From positions 2,232,001 through 2,296,000 of the forward strand of contig NZ_AP025730.1 of the NCBI RefSeq assembly GCF_023734135.1: 64,000 nucleotides of DNA, given 5' to 3'. Of this stretch, positions 9,269-16,614 are shown in pieces (within the stretch, counting starts at the first letter, position 1; each line of letters begins with the position of its first letter). This stretch comes from Sphaerotilus microaerophilus (GTDB lineage Bacteria; Pseudomonadota; Gammaproteobacteria; Burkholderiales; Burkholderiaceae_C). The position numbers and the translations under genes are program-made. The notes under the pieces are model-generated. The model had not been told where the DNA came from and searched no databases. It worked only from the letters and a program-made list of their open reading frames with translations.

Positions 9269-11493
9269 CGACCTTGAATCTGCCCGGGCCGGCCCAGGAC
9301 CAGTCCCCGCACACGGCTCCGGACACGCCGCCCGACGCCGCCGCGGTGCTGGCCGAGCTCGCCCGCTGGGCCGAGCTGGGTTGGCTGCGCCGGCTCGACC
9401 TGGCCCTGGCGCGCTGGCTGCAGGCCGAGCTGCCCGATTCGCCCCCCGAGCTGCTGCTGGCCGCCGCGCTGCTGGCCCAGCGCGAGGGGCGCGGCCACAG
9501 CTGCATCGTGCTGGCGGACCTGCTGGCGCTGGCCGATGCCGCGGTGCCCGTCCCAACGGATCTTGCTCTGCAGGCCGCCGAGGTGGACGAGTGGCTCGAT
9601 GGCCCCGAGCCGGCGCAGCAGGCGCTGCGCAGCCTGATGGCGCGGCTGGTCGCGGAGGCCTCGGCGCCGGGGCTGGCGCATTGGGAGGCGCTGTTCGCCG
9701 CCAGCCCCGCGGTGCAGGTGCTGGCGCCGGGCGTGCCGGAGACGGGCGGCGCCGGCCCGGCCACGCCGCTGCTGCTCGAAGGCGGCCGGCTCTACCTGCG
9801 CCGGCACTGGCGCGAGGAGTGCCTGGTGGCCGCCGAGGTGCTGGCCCGGGTCGGTCCGGCGCCCATGCCGGCAAGTGGTGCCGTGAACGACTTGGTGGCC
9901 GAGGCTCCGCCGCCCGATCCGGCCGAAGTGCGCGCCTGGCTGGACCGGCTCTTCACCCCCCGGGAGCCGGGCGCCCCGCTGGACTGGCAGCGCGCGGCCT
10001 GCGCGGTGGCGCTGCGTGGCCGGCTGGCGCTCATCACCGGCGGGCCGGGCACGGGCAAGACCTACACCGTGGCGCGGCTGCTGGCGCTGGTGTTCGCGCT
10101 GCAGCCGCCCACGGTGCCGCTGCGCATCGCGCTGGCCGCGCCCACCGGCAAGGCAGCGGCGCGGCTCAAGCAGTCCATCGACCTGGCGCTGCAGGGCCTG
10201 CGCCAGGCGCAGCCGGGCCTGCTCGACTGGGACCTGCTGGCCCAGCGTCTCGCCCAGGCGCACACCCTGCACAAGCTGCTCGGCGCCCGGCCGGACACCC
10301 GCCACCTGCGCCACGACGCCCGCCACCCGCTGGAGGTGGACCTGCTGGTGGTCGACGAGGCATCGATGGTGCACCTGGAGCTGATGGCCGCACTCCTGGC
10401 CGCGCTGCCGCGCCGGGCCCGCCTGCTGCTGCTGGGCGACAAGGACCAGCTCGCCTCGGTGGAGGCGGGCGCCGTGCTGGGCGACCTCTGCGCCGATGCC
10501 GAGGCCGGCCGCTACGGCTCAGACACGGCCGGTTGGATTGCCGCCTGCACCGGCGCACCGCTGCCCGCGCCCTACCTCGCCGCGCCTGGCGAGGCCAGCG
10601 CGCTGGCGCAGCAGACCGTGATGCTGCGCGAGAGCCGGCGCTTCCACGGCGCCATCGGCCAGCTTGCCCAGGCCGTCAACGCCGGCGATGCCAGCGTGGC
10701 GCTGCAGCGCCTGCAGGCGCCCGGGCCCGAGCTGGCGCACCTGGCGGACCCGCAGCCGGGCGGGGTGCTGCGGCTGGCGCTGCAGGGCCGCGCGGGTGCC
10801 GAGGGCGGCTACGGCCCCTTCCTGCAGGCGCTGGGTGAGCGCCCACCTCCGTCAGCGAGTGTGGAAGATCACGCCGCGTGGGTGCGGCGGGTGCTGGGCG
10901 CCTTCGATCGCTTCCGGCTGCTGTGCGCGCTGCGCGAGGGCGACTGGGGCGTGGCCGGGCTGAACCGAGCCATCGAACAGGCACTGCGCCAGCGCGGCCT
11001 GATCCACGGTGGGGCCAGCGCCGGCCTGGGCAACGACTGGTACGAGGGCCGGCCGGTGATGGTCACGCGCAACGACAGCGCGCTGGGCGTCTACAACGGC
11101 GACGTCGGCCTGGCGCTGCGGGCCGCTCCCACGCCGGCGTCGGGACAGGGCTCGGGCTCCGGCCCTGCCCGCCGCGCCGGCCCGCTGCGCGTCTGGTTTG
11201 CCGATGGCGACCAGCTGCGCAGCGTGCTGGCCAGCCGCCTGGCCGCGGTGGAAACCGCCTGGGCGATGACGGTGCACAAGTCGCAGGGCTCGGAGTTCGA
11301 GCACACCGTGCTGGTGCTGCCGCCGCGCGCCAACCCGGTGGCCACGCGCGAGCTGGTCTACACCGGCATCACCCGCGCCCGCAGCCGCTTCACGCTGGTG
11401 GCGGCGCAGCCCGCGGTGTTCGAGCAGGCGGTGCGCCGCCGCACCCGCCGCGCCAGCGGCCTGCCGATGCGGTTGGCCGGAACTGCGGAATGA
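9265..11493 (+). CDS. recD: Exodeoxyribonuclease V subunit alpha (RecD)
   Basis: RecD is the 5'-3' helicase of RecBCD. The 742-residue product has an N-terminal RecBC-binding region, then SF1B helicase motifs: Walker A ITGGPGTGKTYTVARLL (about residue 256), APTGKAAARLKQS (about 295), Walker B LLVVDEASMV (about 365), LLLGDKDQLASVEAG (about 390), and the C-terminal AMTVHKSQGSEFEHTVLVLP plus YTGITRARSRFTLV (about 665-715). Start ATG 9265 overlaps the recB stop in ATGA, consistent with coupled translation and equal stoichiometry of the subunits. Length is greater than E. coli RecD (608) owing to Ala/Pro-rich loops. The operon ends here; the next gene is convergent only 15 bases away. Confidence 0.96.
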   Translation: MTTLNLPGPAQDQSPHTAPDTPPDAAAVLAELARWAELGWLRRLDLALARWLQAELPDSPPELLLAAALLAQREGRGHSCIVLADLLALADAAVPVPTDLALQAAEVDEWLDGPEPAQQALRSLMARLVAEASAPGLAHWEALFAASPAVQVLAPGVPETGGAGPATPLLLEGGRLYLRRHWREECLVAAEVLARVGPAPMPASGAVNDLVAEAPPPDPAEVRAWLDRLFTPREPGAPLDWQRAACAVALRGRLALITGGPGTGKTYTVARLLALVFALQPPTVPLRIALAAPTGKAAARLKQSIDLALQGLRQAQPGLLDWDLLAQRLAQAHTLHKLLGARPDTRHLRHDARHPLEVDLLVVDEASMVHLELMAALLAALPRRARLLLLGDKDQLASVEAGAVLGDLCADAEAGRYGSDTAGWIAACTGAPLPAPYLAAPGEASALAQQTVMLRESRRFHGAIGQLAQAVNAGDASVALQRLQAPGPELAHLADPQPGGVLRLALQGRAGAEGGYGPFLQALGERPPPSASVEDHAAWVRRVLGAFDRFRLLCALREGDWGVAGLNRAIEQALRQRGLIHGGASAGLGNDWYEGRPVMVTRNDSALGVYNGDVGLALRAAPTPASGQGSGSGPARRAGPLRVWFADGDQLRSVLASRLAAVETAWAMTVHKSQGSEFEHTVLVLPPRANPVATRELVYTGITRARSRFTLVAAQPAVFEQAVRRRTRRASGLPMRLAGTAE

Positions 11494-11508
11494 GCGAACG
11501 AGGTGGCT

Positions 11509-11919
11509 CTAGAGAGAGCCTGCGCTCACTTCGTACAACTCCAGCGGCAACCCGTCCGGGTCGGCGAAGAAGGTGAAGCGTGCACCGGTGTACTCGTCCA
11601 CCCGGATCGGCTCGACCTCCACACCGCCGGCCTGCAGGGCGGCGACGCTGGCGTCCAGGTCAGTCACCGCAAACGCCAGGTGGCGCAGCCCGCGCGCCTC
11701 CGGGCGTGAGGGCCGCGGCGGCGGCTCGGGAAAGGAGAACAGCTCGATCTGCGCGCCGTCCGGCAGGGCGAGGTCGAGCTTCCAGGAGCAGCGCGCCTCG
11801 CGGTGGTGCTCGGCGACGATGCGCAGGCCAAGCAGCCCGGCGTAGAAGCGCTTCGAGCGCGCGTAGTCCGAGCAGATGATCGCGGCGTGGTGGAGGCCGC
11901 GCAGGGCAGGGGTGGGCAT
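11509..11919 (-). CDS. gloA2: VOC (glyoxalase/dioxygenase superfamily) protein, YaeR/GloA2-like
   Basis: A 136-residue vicinal-oxygen-chelate protein closely resembling E. coli YaeR: LHHAAIICSDYARSKRFYAGLLG at the N-terminus, SWKLDLALPDGAQIELFSFPEPP in the middle, and GLRHLAFAVTDLDA plus FFADPDGLPLELYE at the end. The metal ligands of the fold are the first His, the Glu of IELFSF, the His of LRHLAF and the final Glu of LELYE. Its substrate is not known; glyoxalase-I-like activity is only presumed. ATG 11919 is chosen because the sequence upstream in the same frame is not conserved-looking. It lies 31 bases downstream of the small conserved gene on the same strand and is probably co-transcribed with it. 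Confidence 0.85.
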   Translation of the reverse strand: MPTPALRGLHHAAIICSDYARSKRFYAGLLGLRIVAEHHREARCSWKLDLALPDGAQIELFSFPEPPPRPSRPEARGLRHLAFAVTDLDASVAALQAGGVEVEPIRVDEYTGARFTFFADPDGLPLELYEVSAGSL

Positions 11920-11950
11920 GGCGTCGGTTCGGTCAGGCGGCCTGCCGGGG

Positions 11951-12370
11951 TCAGCAGGCCAGCGATTCGCGGAAGTTCGGTACACCCTCGAAATCACAGG
12001 TCAGGCCCCGGGCGCGCAGCGTCAGCTCGCTGCCGTGGCCGAACCTCAGCTCCACCTCGATGGGCTCCGGCGCGCCGGCCCAGGTGCCCGGCAGCGGTAA
12101 GGCGGCCAGCCAGCGCCCGCCCACGCGCACCCGCCCGTGCACGATCCGGCCGAAGCAGCCGGCCGGCAGCGCGGCCGCCGGCTCCACGCCCGTGAGGTCG
12201 AGCCACACGTTGCGCCCGTGCCCGGCCACGGCCGGTTCGCCAGGGGCCTGCTGCCGCAGCGCCGCGGCCGAGAAGCGCAGCCGCAGCCGCAGCCAGCGCC
12301 CGCCCTCCGACAGGTCGATGGCGGCCACCTCGGAGTCGGCCAGTTCAAGCTGCAGGTTCGTCGGGTTCAT
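11951..12370 (-). CDS. Conserved hypothetical protein, 139 aa
   Basis: A small cytoplasmic protein of unrecognised function. It begins MNPTNLQLELADSEVAA and has an Arg/Leu-rich beta-type pattern (GRWLRLRLRFSAAAL), a DLTGVEPAAALPAGCFGRI segment and a C-terminal GLTCDFEG. It has no signal peptide, membrane segment or recognisable motif; alternating hydrophobic residues suggest an all-beta fold. It is divergently transcribed from the TatD gene with 45 bases between the start codons, so the two share a promoter region, and it is followed on the same strand by the VOC gene. Codon usage matches the neighbours, which supports a real gene. Confidence 0.75.
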   Translation of the reverse strand: MNPTNLQLELADSEVAAIDLSEGGRWLRLRLRFSAAALRQQAPGEPAVAGHGRNVWLDLTGVEPAAALPAGCFGRIVHGRVRVGGRWLAALPLPGTWAGAPEPIEVELRFGHGSELTLRARGLTCDFEGVPNFRESLAC

Positions 12371-12415
12371 GACAGCAGCATACGTGCCCGGCTGGCGAGG
12401 CGGCATCATCCGACC

Positions 12416-13318
12416 ATGAGTGACGGTATGAGCGACGGCATGAACGACGTCTGGATCGACACCCACTGCCACCTTGACGCGCCCGAGTTCGATGCCGACC
12501 GCGTGGCGGTGCATGTCCGTGCCCGCGCCGCGGGCGTCGGCCTGCTGGTGCTGCCGGCGGTCAGCAGCGCCAACCTGGACGCGGTGCGCACGCTGGCCCA
12601 CGCCGGTGGCGATGCCTACGCGCTGGGCTACCACCCGCTGTACGTCGAGCGTGAACCGGCCGATGCACTGGCCACACTGGAGGCAGCGCTGCAGGCCCAT
12701 GCGGGCGATGCGCGCCTGGTGGCGGTGGGCGAGATCGGGCTGGATGGCTTCGTGCCCGGGCTGGACCCGCAGGTGCAGGCGCGCTGCTGTGCCGCCCAGC
12801 TCGGCCTGGCGCGCGAGGCCGGCCTGCCGGTGATCCTGCACGTGCGCCGCTCGGCGGACCCGCTGCTGGCGCTGCTGCGCCGCACGCGCGTGGCCGGCGG
12901 GCGAGGCGGGCGAGGCGGGCAAGGGGGCATTGCCCACGCCTTCAACGGCAGCGCGCAGCAGGCGCGGGCCTTTCTCGACCTGGGCTTCAAGCTCGGCTTC
13001 GGTGGTGCAATGACCCAGGCCCGCGCCCTGCAGATCCGCCGCCTGGCTGCCGAGCTGCCGGCCGACGCCTGGGTGCTGGAAACCGACGCGCCGGACATCC
13101 CGCCCGCCTGGCTCTACCGCAGCGCTGCCGAGCGGGAGCGCGACGGCGCCGGCCACCACCGCAACGAGCCGGCCGAGCTGCCGCGCATCGCCCAGACCCT
13201 GGCCGAGCTGCGCGGCCTCAGCCTGGCCGAGGTGGCGCGCCAATCCACCGCCAACGCGCTGGCCGCGCTGCCCAGGCTGGCGGCGTTGCTGCCACCCACG
13301 GAGGCGGCCGCGCCATGA
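12416..13318 (+). CDS. TatD-family metal-dependent hydrolase (DNase)
   Basis: A 300-residue TIM-barrel amidohydrolase of the TatD/YcfH family, metal-dependent nucleases with 3'-5' exonuclease or AP-endonuclease activity. Metal-binding signatures are visible: WIDTHCHLDAPEFD at the N-terminus (HxH), VGEIGLDGF (about residue 103), ILHVRRSADPLL (about 140), IAHAFNGS (about 175) and LETDAPDIPP (about 220). The N-terminus contains a small repeat, MSDGMSDGMND, giving three in-frame ATGs (12416, 12428, 12440); the last directly precedes the conserved fold and may be the true start. A Gly/Arg-rich GGRGGRGGQGG insert from a short tandem repeat precedes the AHAFNGS motif. The stop overlaps the ATG of the glycosylase gene (ATGA), suggesting a two-gene DNA-repair operon. 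Confidence 0.92.
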   Translation: MSDGMSDGMNDVWIDTHCHLDAPEFDADRVAVHVRARAAGVGLLVLPAVSSANLDAVRTLAHAGGDAYALGYHPLYVEREPADALATLEAALQAHAGDARLVAVGEIGLDGFVPGLDPQVQARCCAAQLGLAREAGLPVILHVRRSADPLLALLRRTRVAGGRGGRGGQGGIAHAFNGSAQQARAFLDLGFKLGFGGAMTQARALQIRRLAAELPADAWVLETDAPDIPPAWLYRSAAERERDGAGHHRNEPAELPRIAQTLAELRGLSLAEVARQSTANALAALPRLAALLPPTEAAAP

Positions 13319-13857
13319 GCAGCGCATCGACGCCCGACAAGCTCACCGGCCTGGCACCGGGGCCTGACAAGCTCACCGGCTTGGCGCCGGTGGTGGCGCC
13401 GCACACCCGGCTGATCGTGCTGGGCAGCTTCCCCAGCGTCGCCTCGCTGGCCGCGCAGCAGTACTACGCCCACCCGCGCAACCACTTCTGGCCGCTGCTG
13501 GGCGCGCTCTGGGGCATCGACCTGCGCGCGCTGCCCTATGCCGAGCGGCTGGCCGTGGTGCGCGAGCGCGGCCTGGGCATCTGGGACGTGTACGCCCGCT
13601 GCCAGCGCGAGGGCAGCCTCGACTCCGCCATCGAAGCTGCCGAGCTGAACGACCTCGCCGGCCTGCGCGAGCGCACCCCGGCGCTGCAGGCCCTGGCGCA
13701 CAACGGCGGCGAATCCGCCCGCACGATGCGCATCACCCGCGCCCTCGGCCTGCCCGTCCACCGCCTGCCATCGACCAGCCCGGCGAACGCGAGCTGGAGC
13801 TTCGAGCGCAAGCTGGCGGCCTGGCGGGAGGTGTTTGGGGCATACGGGCTCGCTTGA
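13315..13857 (+). CDS. DNA-deoxyinosine / mismatch-specific uracil DNA glycosylase (UDG superfamily)
   Basis: A 180-residue member of the uracil-DNA-glycosylase superfamily, of the hypoxanthine/Mug-like branch that removes deaminated bases. Signatures: LIVLGSFPSVASLAAQQYYAHPRNHFWPLL (split here as LGSFPS and YYAHPRNHFWPLL) near residues 38-65, LGIWDVYARCQREGSLDS (about 85-105) and LPSTSPANASW (about 157) near the C-terminus. The N-terminus contains an odd duplicated DKLTGLAP octapeptide encoded by a near-perfect 30-base direct repeat (about 13333-13392). If translation started at a later codon this repeat would be untranslated, but no better start is visible. ATG 13315 overlaps the TatD stop, so co-translation in a repair operon is likely. 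Confidence 0.88.
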   Translation: MSSASTPDKLTGLAPGPDKLTGLAPVVAPHTRLIVLGSFPSVASLAAQQYYAHPRNHFWPLLGALWGIDLRALPYAERLAVVRERGLGIWDVYARCQREGSLDSAIEAAELNDLAGLRERTPALQALAHNGGESARTMRITRALGLPVHRLPSTSPANASWSFERKLAAWREVFGAYGLA

Positions 13858-13892
13858 TCGCTTGATCGATTGTGTTTGCCTTCGGACGTCAT

Positions 13893-13921
13893 GAAAATCA
13901 ACCACTGCTTGGTTGATTTTC
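13893..13921. repeat. Perfect 12-bp inverted repeat upstream of the AAA_14 ATPase gene
   Basis: GAAAATCAACCA (13893-13904) and TGGTTGATTTTC (13910-13921) are exact complements separated by 5 bases. The stretch is much more AT-rich than its surroundings. It sits 36 bases after the glycosylase stop and 70 before the ATPase start and has no T-run after it, so an operator or regulatory RNA hairpin is as plausible as a terminator. Confidence 0.65.
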
Positions 13922-13990
13922 AGCCACGTACTGGTTGAATATCTGATTCTTATCCCGCTGCGTGCCACCCCCGCCCCCATTCCCATTCCC

Positions 13991-15247
13991 ATGCTGAACC
14001 GCCACATTGCCCCCCGGCTCGACGAGGCCCTGGCCGACACCCCCGTGGTGCTGCTCAACGGTGCCCGCCAGACAGGCAAGAGCACGCTGGTGCAGGACCA
14101 CGCGGCCCGGCGCGGGATGCGCTACCTCACGCTCGATGACGCTGCGGTGCTGGCGGCAGCGCGTAGCGATGCGGCGGGCTTCGTGCAGGGGCTGGCCGGG
14201 CCGGTGGTGATCGATGAAGTGCAGCGCGCGCCCGACCTCTTTGTGCCGATCAAGGTGGCGGTGGACCAGCGGCGCGAGCCCGGGCGCTTCCTGCTCACCG
14301 GCTCGGCCAACGTGCTGCTGCTGCCCAGGCTGGCCGAGTCGCTGGCTGGGCGCATGCAGATCCTGCCGCTGTGGCCGCTGTCGGCTGCTGAGCGGCAGGC
14401 GCAGCCCGACCTCAACCGCGTGGACTGGCTCGCCGACGGCGGCCCGCAGCCGTTGGGGCAACTGAGCGCCACACGCGAGGAACTGGTCGACATGCTCGTG
14501 CGCGGCGGCTTCCCCGAAGCCGCCCAGCGTGCCACCGCGGCGCGGCGGCGCGCCTGGTTCGACGCCTACCTGCAGGCGGTGATGCAGCGTGACGTGCAGG
14601 AGCTGGCGCGCATCGAGCAACTGCACGAGCTGCCCAACCTGCTGAAGCTGCTGGCCACGCGCAGCGGCGGGCTGCTCAACTTTGCCGAGCTGTCGCGTGC
14701 CGGCGGCCTGCAGCAGAGCACACTCAAGCGCTACTTCACGCTGCTGGAAACGCTCTTCCTCGTGCACCGGCTGCAGCCCTGGGAGCGCAATGCCTCCAAG
14801 CGCCTGGTGAAGGCCCCCAAGCTCTACATCCCCGACAGCGGCCTGCTGGCGCACTTGGCGGGGCAGGACGACACCAGTCTGGCCGCCGCACCCGGCCTGC
14901 CCGGCGCGCTGGTCGAAAGCTGGGTGCTGGGCGAGTTGCTGCGCCACCTCGCCTTCAGCGACCGCGGCCTGACGCTCTGGCACTACCGCACCCAGGCCGG
15001 CCAGGAGGTGGACTTCGTGCTGGAGTCGCGCCAGGGCGAGCTCACCGGCATCGAGGTCAAGGCCAGCGCCACCCTCGGCGCCAACGACTTCAAGGGCCTG
15101 CGCCACCTGCAGGAGACCGAGCCGGAGCGCTTTCGCCTCGGCTATGTGCTCTATGCCGGGCAGGAGGTGCTGCCCTTCGGCGCGGGGCTGTGGGCGGTGC
15201 CGCTGGCGATGTGGTGGGTGGCGCTGGCGGAGTCGGGCAGGGCGTGA
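13991..15247 (+). CDS. AAA_14 / DUF4143 ATP-binding protein
   Basis: A 418-residue P-loop ATPase of the widespread AAA_14-DUF4143 family. Walker A is VLLNGARQTGKSTLV (about residues 20-33), Walker B VVIDEVQRAPDLF (about 75-88), sensor-like FLLTGSANVLLLPRL (about 104); the C-terminal DUF4143 part has the PD-(D/E)XK-like motif EVDFVLESRQGELTGIEVKA (about 340), which suggests a nuclease-like fold. Cellular role is not established; such genes are scattered, frequently transferred and often found near toxin-antitoxin genes. ATG 13991 is chosen because MLNRHIAPRLDEAL is the typical beginning; an upstream TTG at 13913 lies inside the inverted repeat. It borders the HEPN/nucleotidyltransferase pair and marks the left edge of the accessory islet. 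Confidence 0.88.
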   Translation: MLNRHIAPRLDEALADTPVVLLNGARQTGKSTLVQDHAARRGMRYLTLDDAAVLAAARSDAAGFVQGLAGPVVIDEVQRAPDLFVPIKVAVDQRREPGRFLLTGSANVLLLPRLAESLAGRMQILPLWPLSAAERQAQPDLNRVDWLADGGPQPLGQLSATREELVDMLVRGGFPEAAQRATAARRRAWFDAYLQAVMQRDVQELARIEQLHELPNLLKLLATRSGGLLNFAELSRAGGLQQSTLKRYFTLLETLFLVHRLQPWERNASKRLVKAPKLYIPDSGLLAHLAGQDDTSLAAAPGLPGALVESWVLGELLRHLAFSDRGLTLWHYRTQAGQEVDFVLESRQGELTGIEVKASATLGANDFKGLRHLQETEPERFRLGYVLYAGQEVLPFGAGLWAVPLAMWWVALAESGRA

Positions 15248-15440
15248 TCGAGGCGCGGCAATCCGAGAGAATTCCGCAGAATTAAAAAAAGCACCGACCC
15301 AAGCCACCTATGGCGATCAGGGATCAACGTGGGAGAACAACGGCCGTGGCCGTGCACTCACCGGGGCGGCGCGTGCAGCAGGCGCCAGCGCTTGTCGGTC
15401 GAATCCCGCGGCGAAGCGCCTCCCCATCCGCTGCAAATTT

Positions 15441-15453
15441 AGCGACAATCGCT
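15441..15453. promoter_or_regulatory. Candidate operator palindrome before the HTH-nucleotidyltransferase gene
   Basis: AGCGA-CAA-TCGCT is an inverted repeat ending 4 bases before the ATG at 15458, preceded by the AT-rich CAAATTT. A site here would overlap the promoter or ribosome-binding site, as expected for autoregulation by the HTH of the encoded protein. The wider gap (15248-15457) also contains an A7 run near 15283-15290 and no other recognisable element. Confidence 0.45.
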
Positions 15454-15457
15454 GCCA

Positions 15458-16078
15458 ATGAAGCAGCACCCTTCCCCTTCTGCCCTCGCCGCGGTCCTGT
15501 TGCCGGAGTACCGGCGCCGGGTGCTGGGGCTGTTGCTGCTGCAGCCGGACGAGGCGCTGCATGGCCGGGAGGTGGCGCGGCGCACCGGGCTGCCGGCGGG
15601 CACGATCACGCGGGAGTTGAACAAGCTGGCCGAGGCTGGCCTGCTGCGGCGCGAGCGGCGCGGCAACCAGCAGCTCTACAGCGCCGATACCGGCTGCCCG
15701 GTGTTCCACGAGGTGGCAGGCCTCCTGCGCAAGACGTCCGGCTGGGCCGAGCGGCTCGTGCAGGCGCTGGAGCCGGTGGCGGCCGGGCTCAAGGTCGCTT
15801 TTGTGTTCGGTTCGATGGCACAGGGCAGTGCCACGCGGGGCAGCGACATCGACGTGATGCTGATCGGCGAGGGCCTGAGCTTCGCGCAGGCGGTGGAACT
15901 GTTCTATCCGCTGCAGGAGGAGCTGGGCCGCGAAGTCAATCCGCGCGTCTACAGCCGGGCCGAGTTTGCCGCCAAGGCAAGCGAGGAACCGTATCTGCGC
16001 GATGTGCTGGCCAAGCCCAAGCTCTTCTTGATCGGAGGCGAAGATAACCTTGCAGAACTTGCTCGGCCGCACGCTTGA
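15458..16078 (+). CDS. HTH-nucleotidyltransferase (MNT) antitoxin-like protein
   Basis: A 206-residue fusion of an ArsR/MarR-like winged helix (residues about 15-75; EVARRTGLPAGTITRELNKL is cut here as RTGLPAGTITRELNKL) and a minimal nucleotidyltransferase (about 112-170). The catalytic signature is FVFGSMAQGS followed by GSDIDVML, giving GS at 118-119 and the two metal-binding Asp at 130 and 132. In HEPN-MNT toxin-antitoxin systems the MNT protein neutralises the HEPN RNase, in studied cases by AMPylation of the toxin; here that is inferred from the partner gene, which starts inside this one. The HTH probably represses the operon through the palindrome at 15441-15453. Alternative reading: a stand-alone nucleotidyltransferase of unknown target. 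Confidence 0.85.
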   Translation: MKQHPSPSALAAVLLPEYRRRVLGLLLLQPDEALHGREVARRTGLPAGTITRELNKLAEAGLLRRERRGNQQLYSADTGCPVFHEVAGLLRKTSGWAERLVQALEPVAAGLKVAFVFGSMAQGSATRGSDIDVMLIGEGLSFAQAVELFYPLQEELGREVNPRVYSRAEFAAKASEEPYLRDVLAKPKLFLIGGEDNLAELARPHA

Positions 16079-16481
16079 ACTCGTTGCACCCGATCGTGCC
16101 CAGGTGGTCCGCCTGCTGGCCGCCTTGGCACGCAACCTGGCCGATGCGCAACTGCAGGGGCTGAGCGCGGAGAACCGCTTCGACGCGGCCTACAAGTCGA
16201 TCATGCAACTCGCCATGCTGGCGCTGCACGCCCACGGCTACCGCCCCCGCACCAGCGTGCCCGGCCACCACCAGACGGCGATCCAGTGCCTGACGCTGAC
16301 GATCAACCTGCCGCCCGCGACGGTCCGCCTGCTCGATGCGCTGCGCAAACAGCGCAACCTGTCGGACTATTCCGGCGACCTGGTGCCGGAGTCGGCGGTG
16401 GTCGACTGCGTGGCTGCTGCAGGTGATCTGCAACGGCAGTTGCGGGAGTGGCTGGGCAGGGAGCGGCCTGAGTTGCTGTGA
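16050..16481 (+). CDS. HEPN-domain protein, probable toxin of an MNT-HEPN pair
   Basis: A 143-residue all-helical protein. The segment SAENRFDAAYKSIMQLAMLA (residues 39-58) and the motif RKQRNLSDYSG (99-109) are typical of HEPN proteins; the catalytic Rx4-6H of RNase HEPNs is represented by R102-N103 with Tyr107 where His usually sits, a variant seen in families paired with HTH-nucleotidyltransferases. It starts at TTG 16050, inside the upstream gene (29-base overlap), with a GGAGG at 16034-16038 placed 11 bases before it; no ATG precedes the conserved region. Strong coupling to the nucleotidyltransferase supports a toxin-antitoxin or partner-complex role. Because the His is missing, RNase activity is uncertain. 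Confidence 0.8.
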   Translation: MQNLLGRTLELVAPDRAQVVRLLAALARNLADAQLQGLSAENRFDAAYKSIMQLAMLALHAHGYRPRTSVPGHHQTAIQCLTLTINLPPATVRLLDALRKQRNLSDYSGDLVPESAVVDCVAAAGDLQRQLREWLGRERPELL

Positions 16482-16593
16482 GGGAGACGCCGAGGCAGCG
16501 CGGTTGGCAAGGCGCTGCAGGAGGCGTCGATCGACAGCGCGCAGGGCTGGATCAACCGAATGCGCTCTGTCGACAGGGGCCTGTAGCGCCTTG

Positions 16594-16613
16594 CCCGGCG
16601 CTGTCGCGCCGGG
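16594..16613 (-). terminator. Hairpin after the SEFIR-STAND-FGE gene
   Basis: CCCGGCGC (16594-16601) and GCGCCGGG (16606-16613) form a perfect 8-bp stem with a TGTC loop, immediately beyond the stop of the minus-strand STAND gene and between it and the convergent HEPN gene. No U-run follows on either side, so it may act as a weak bidirectional terminator or 3'-end stabiliser. Confidence 0.5.
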
Positions 16614-16614
16614 T

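Noticed and set aside
13891..13938. 15-codon leader peptide gene
   Set aside because: No convincing ribosome-binding site and no amino-acid bias; probably coincidental with the palindrome, so it is not listed as a gene.
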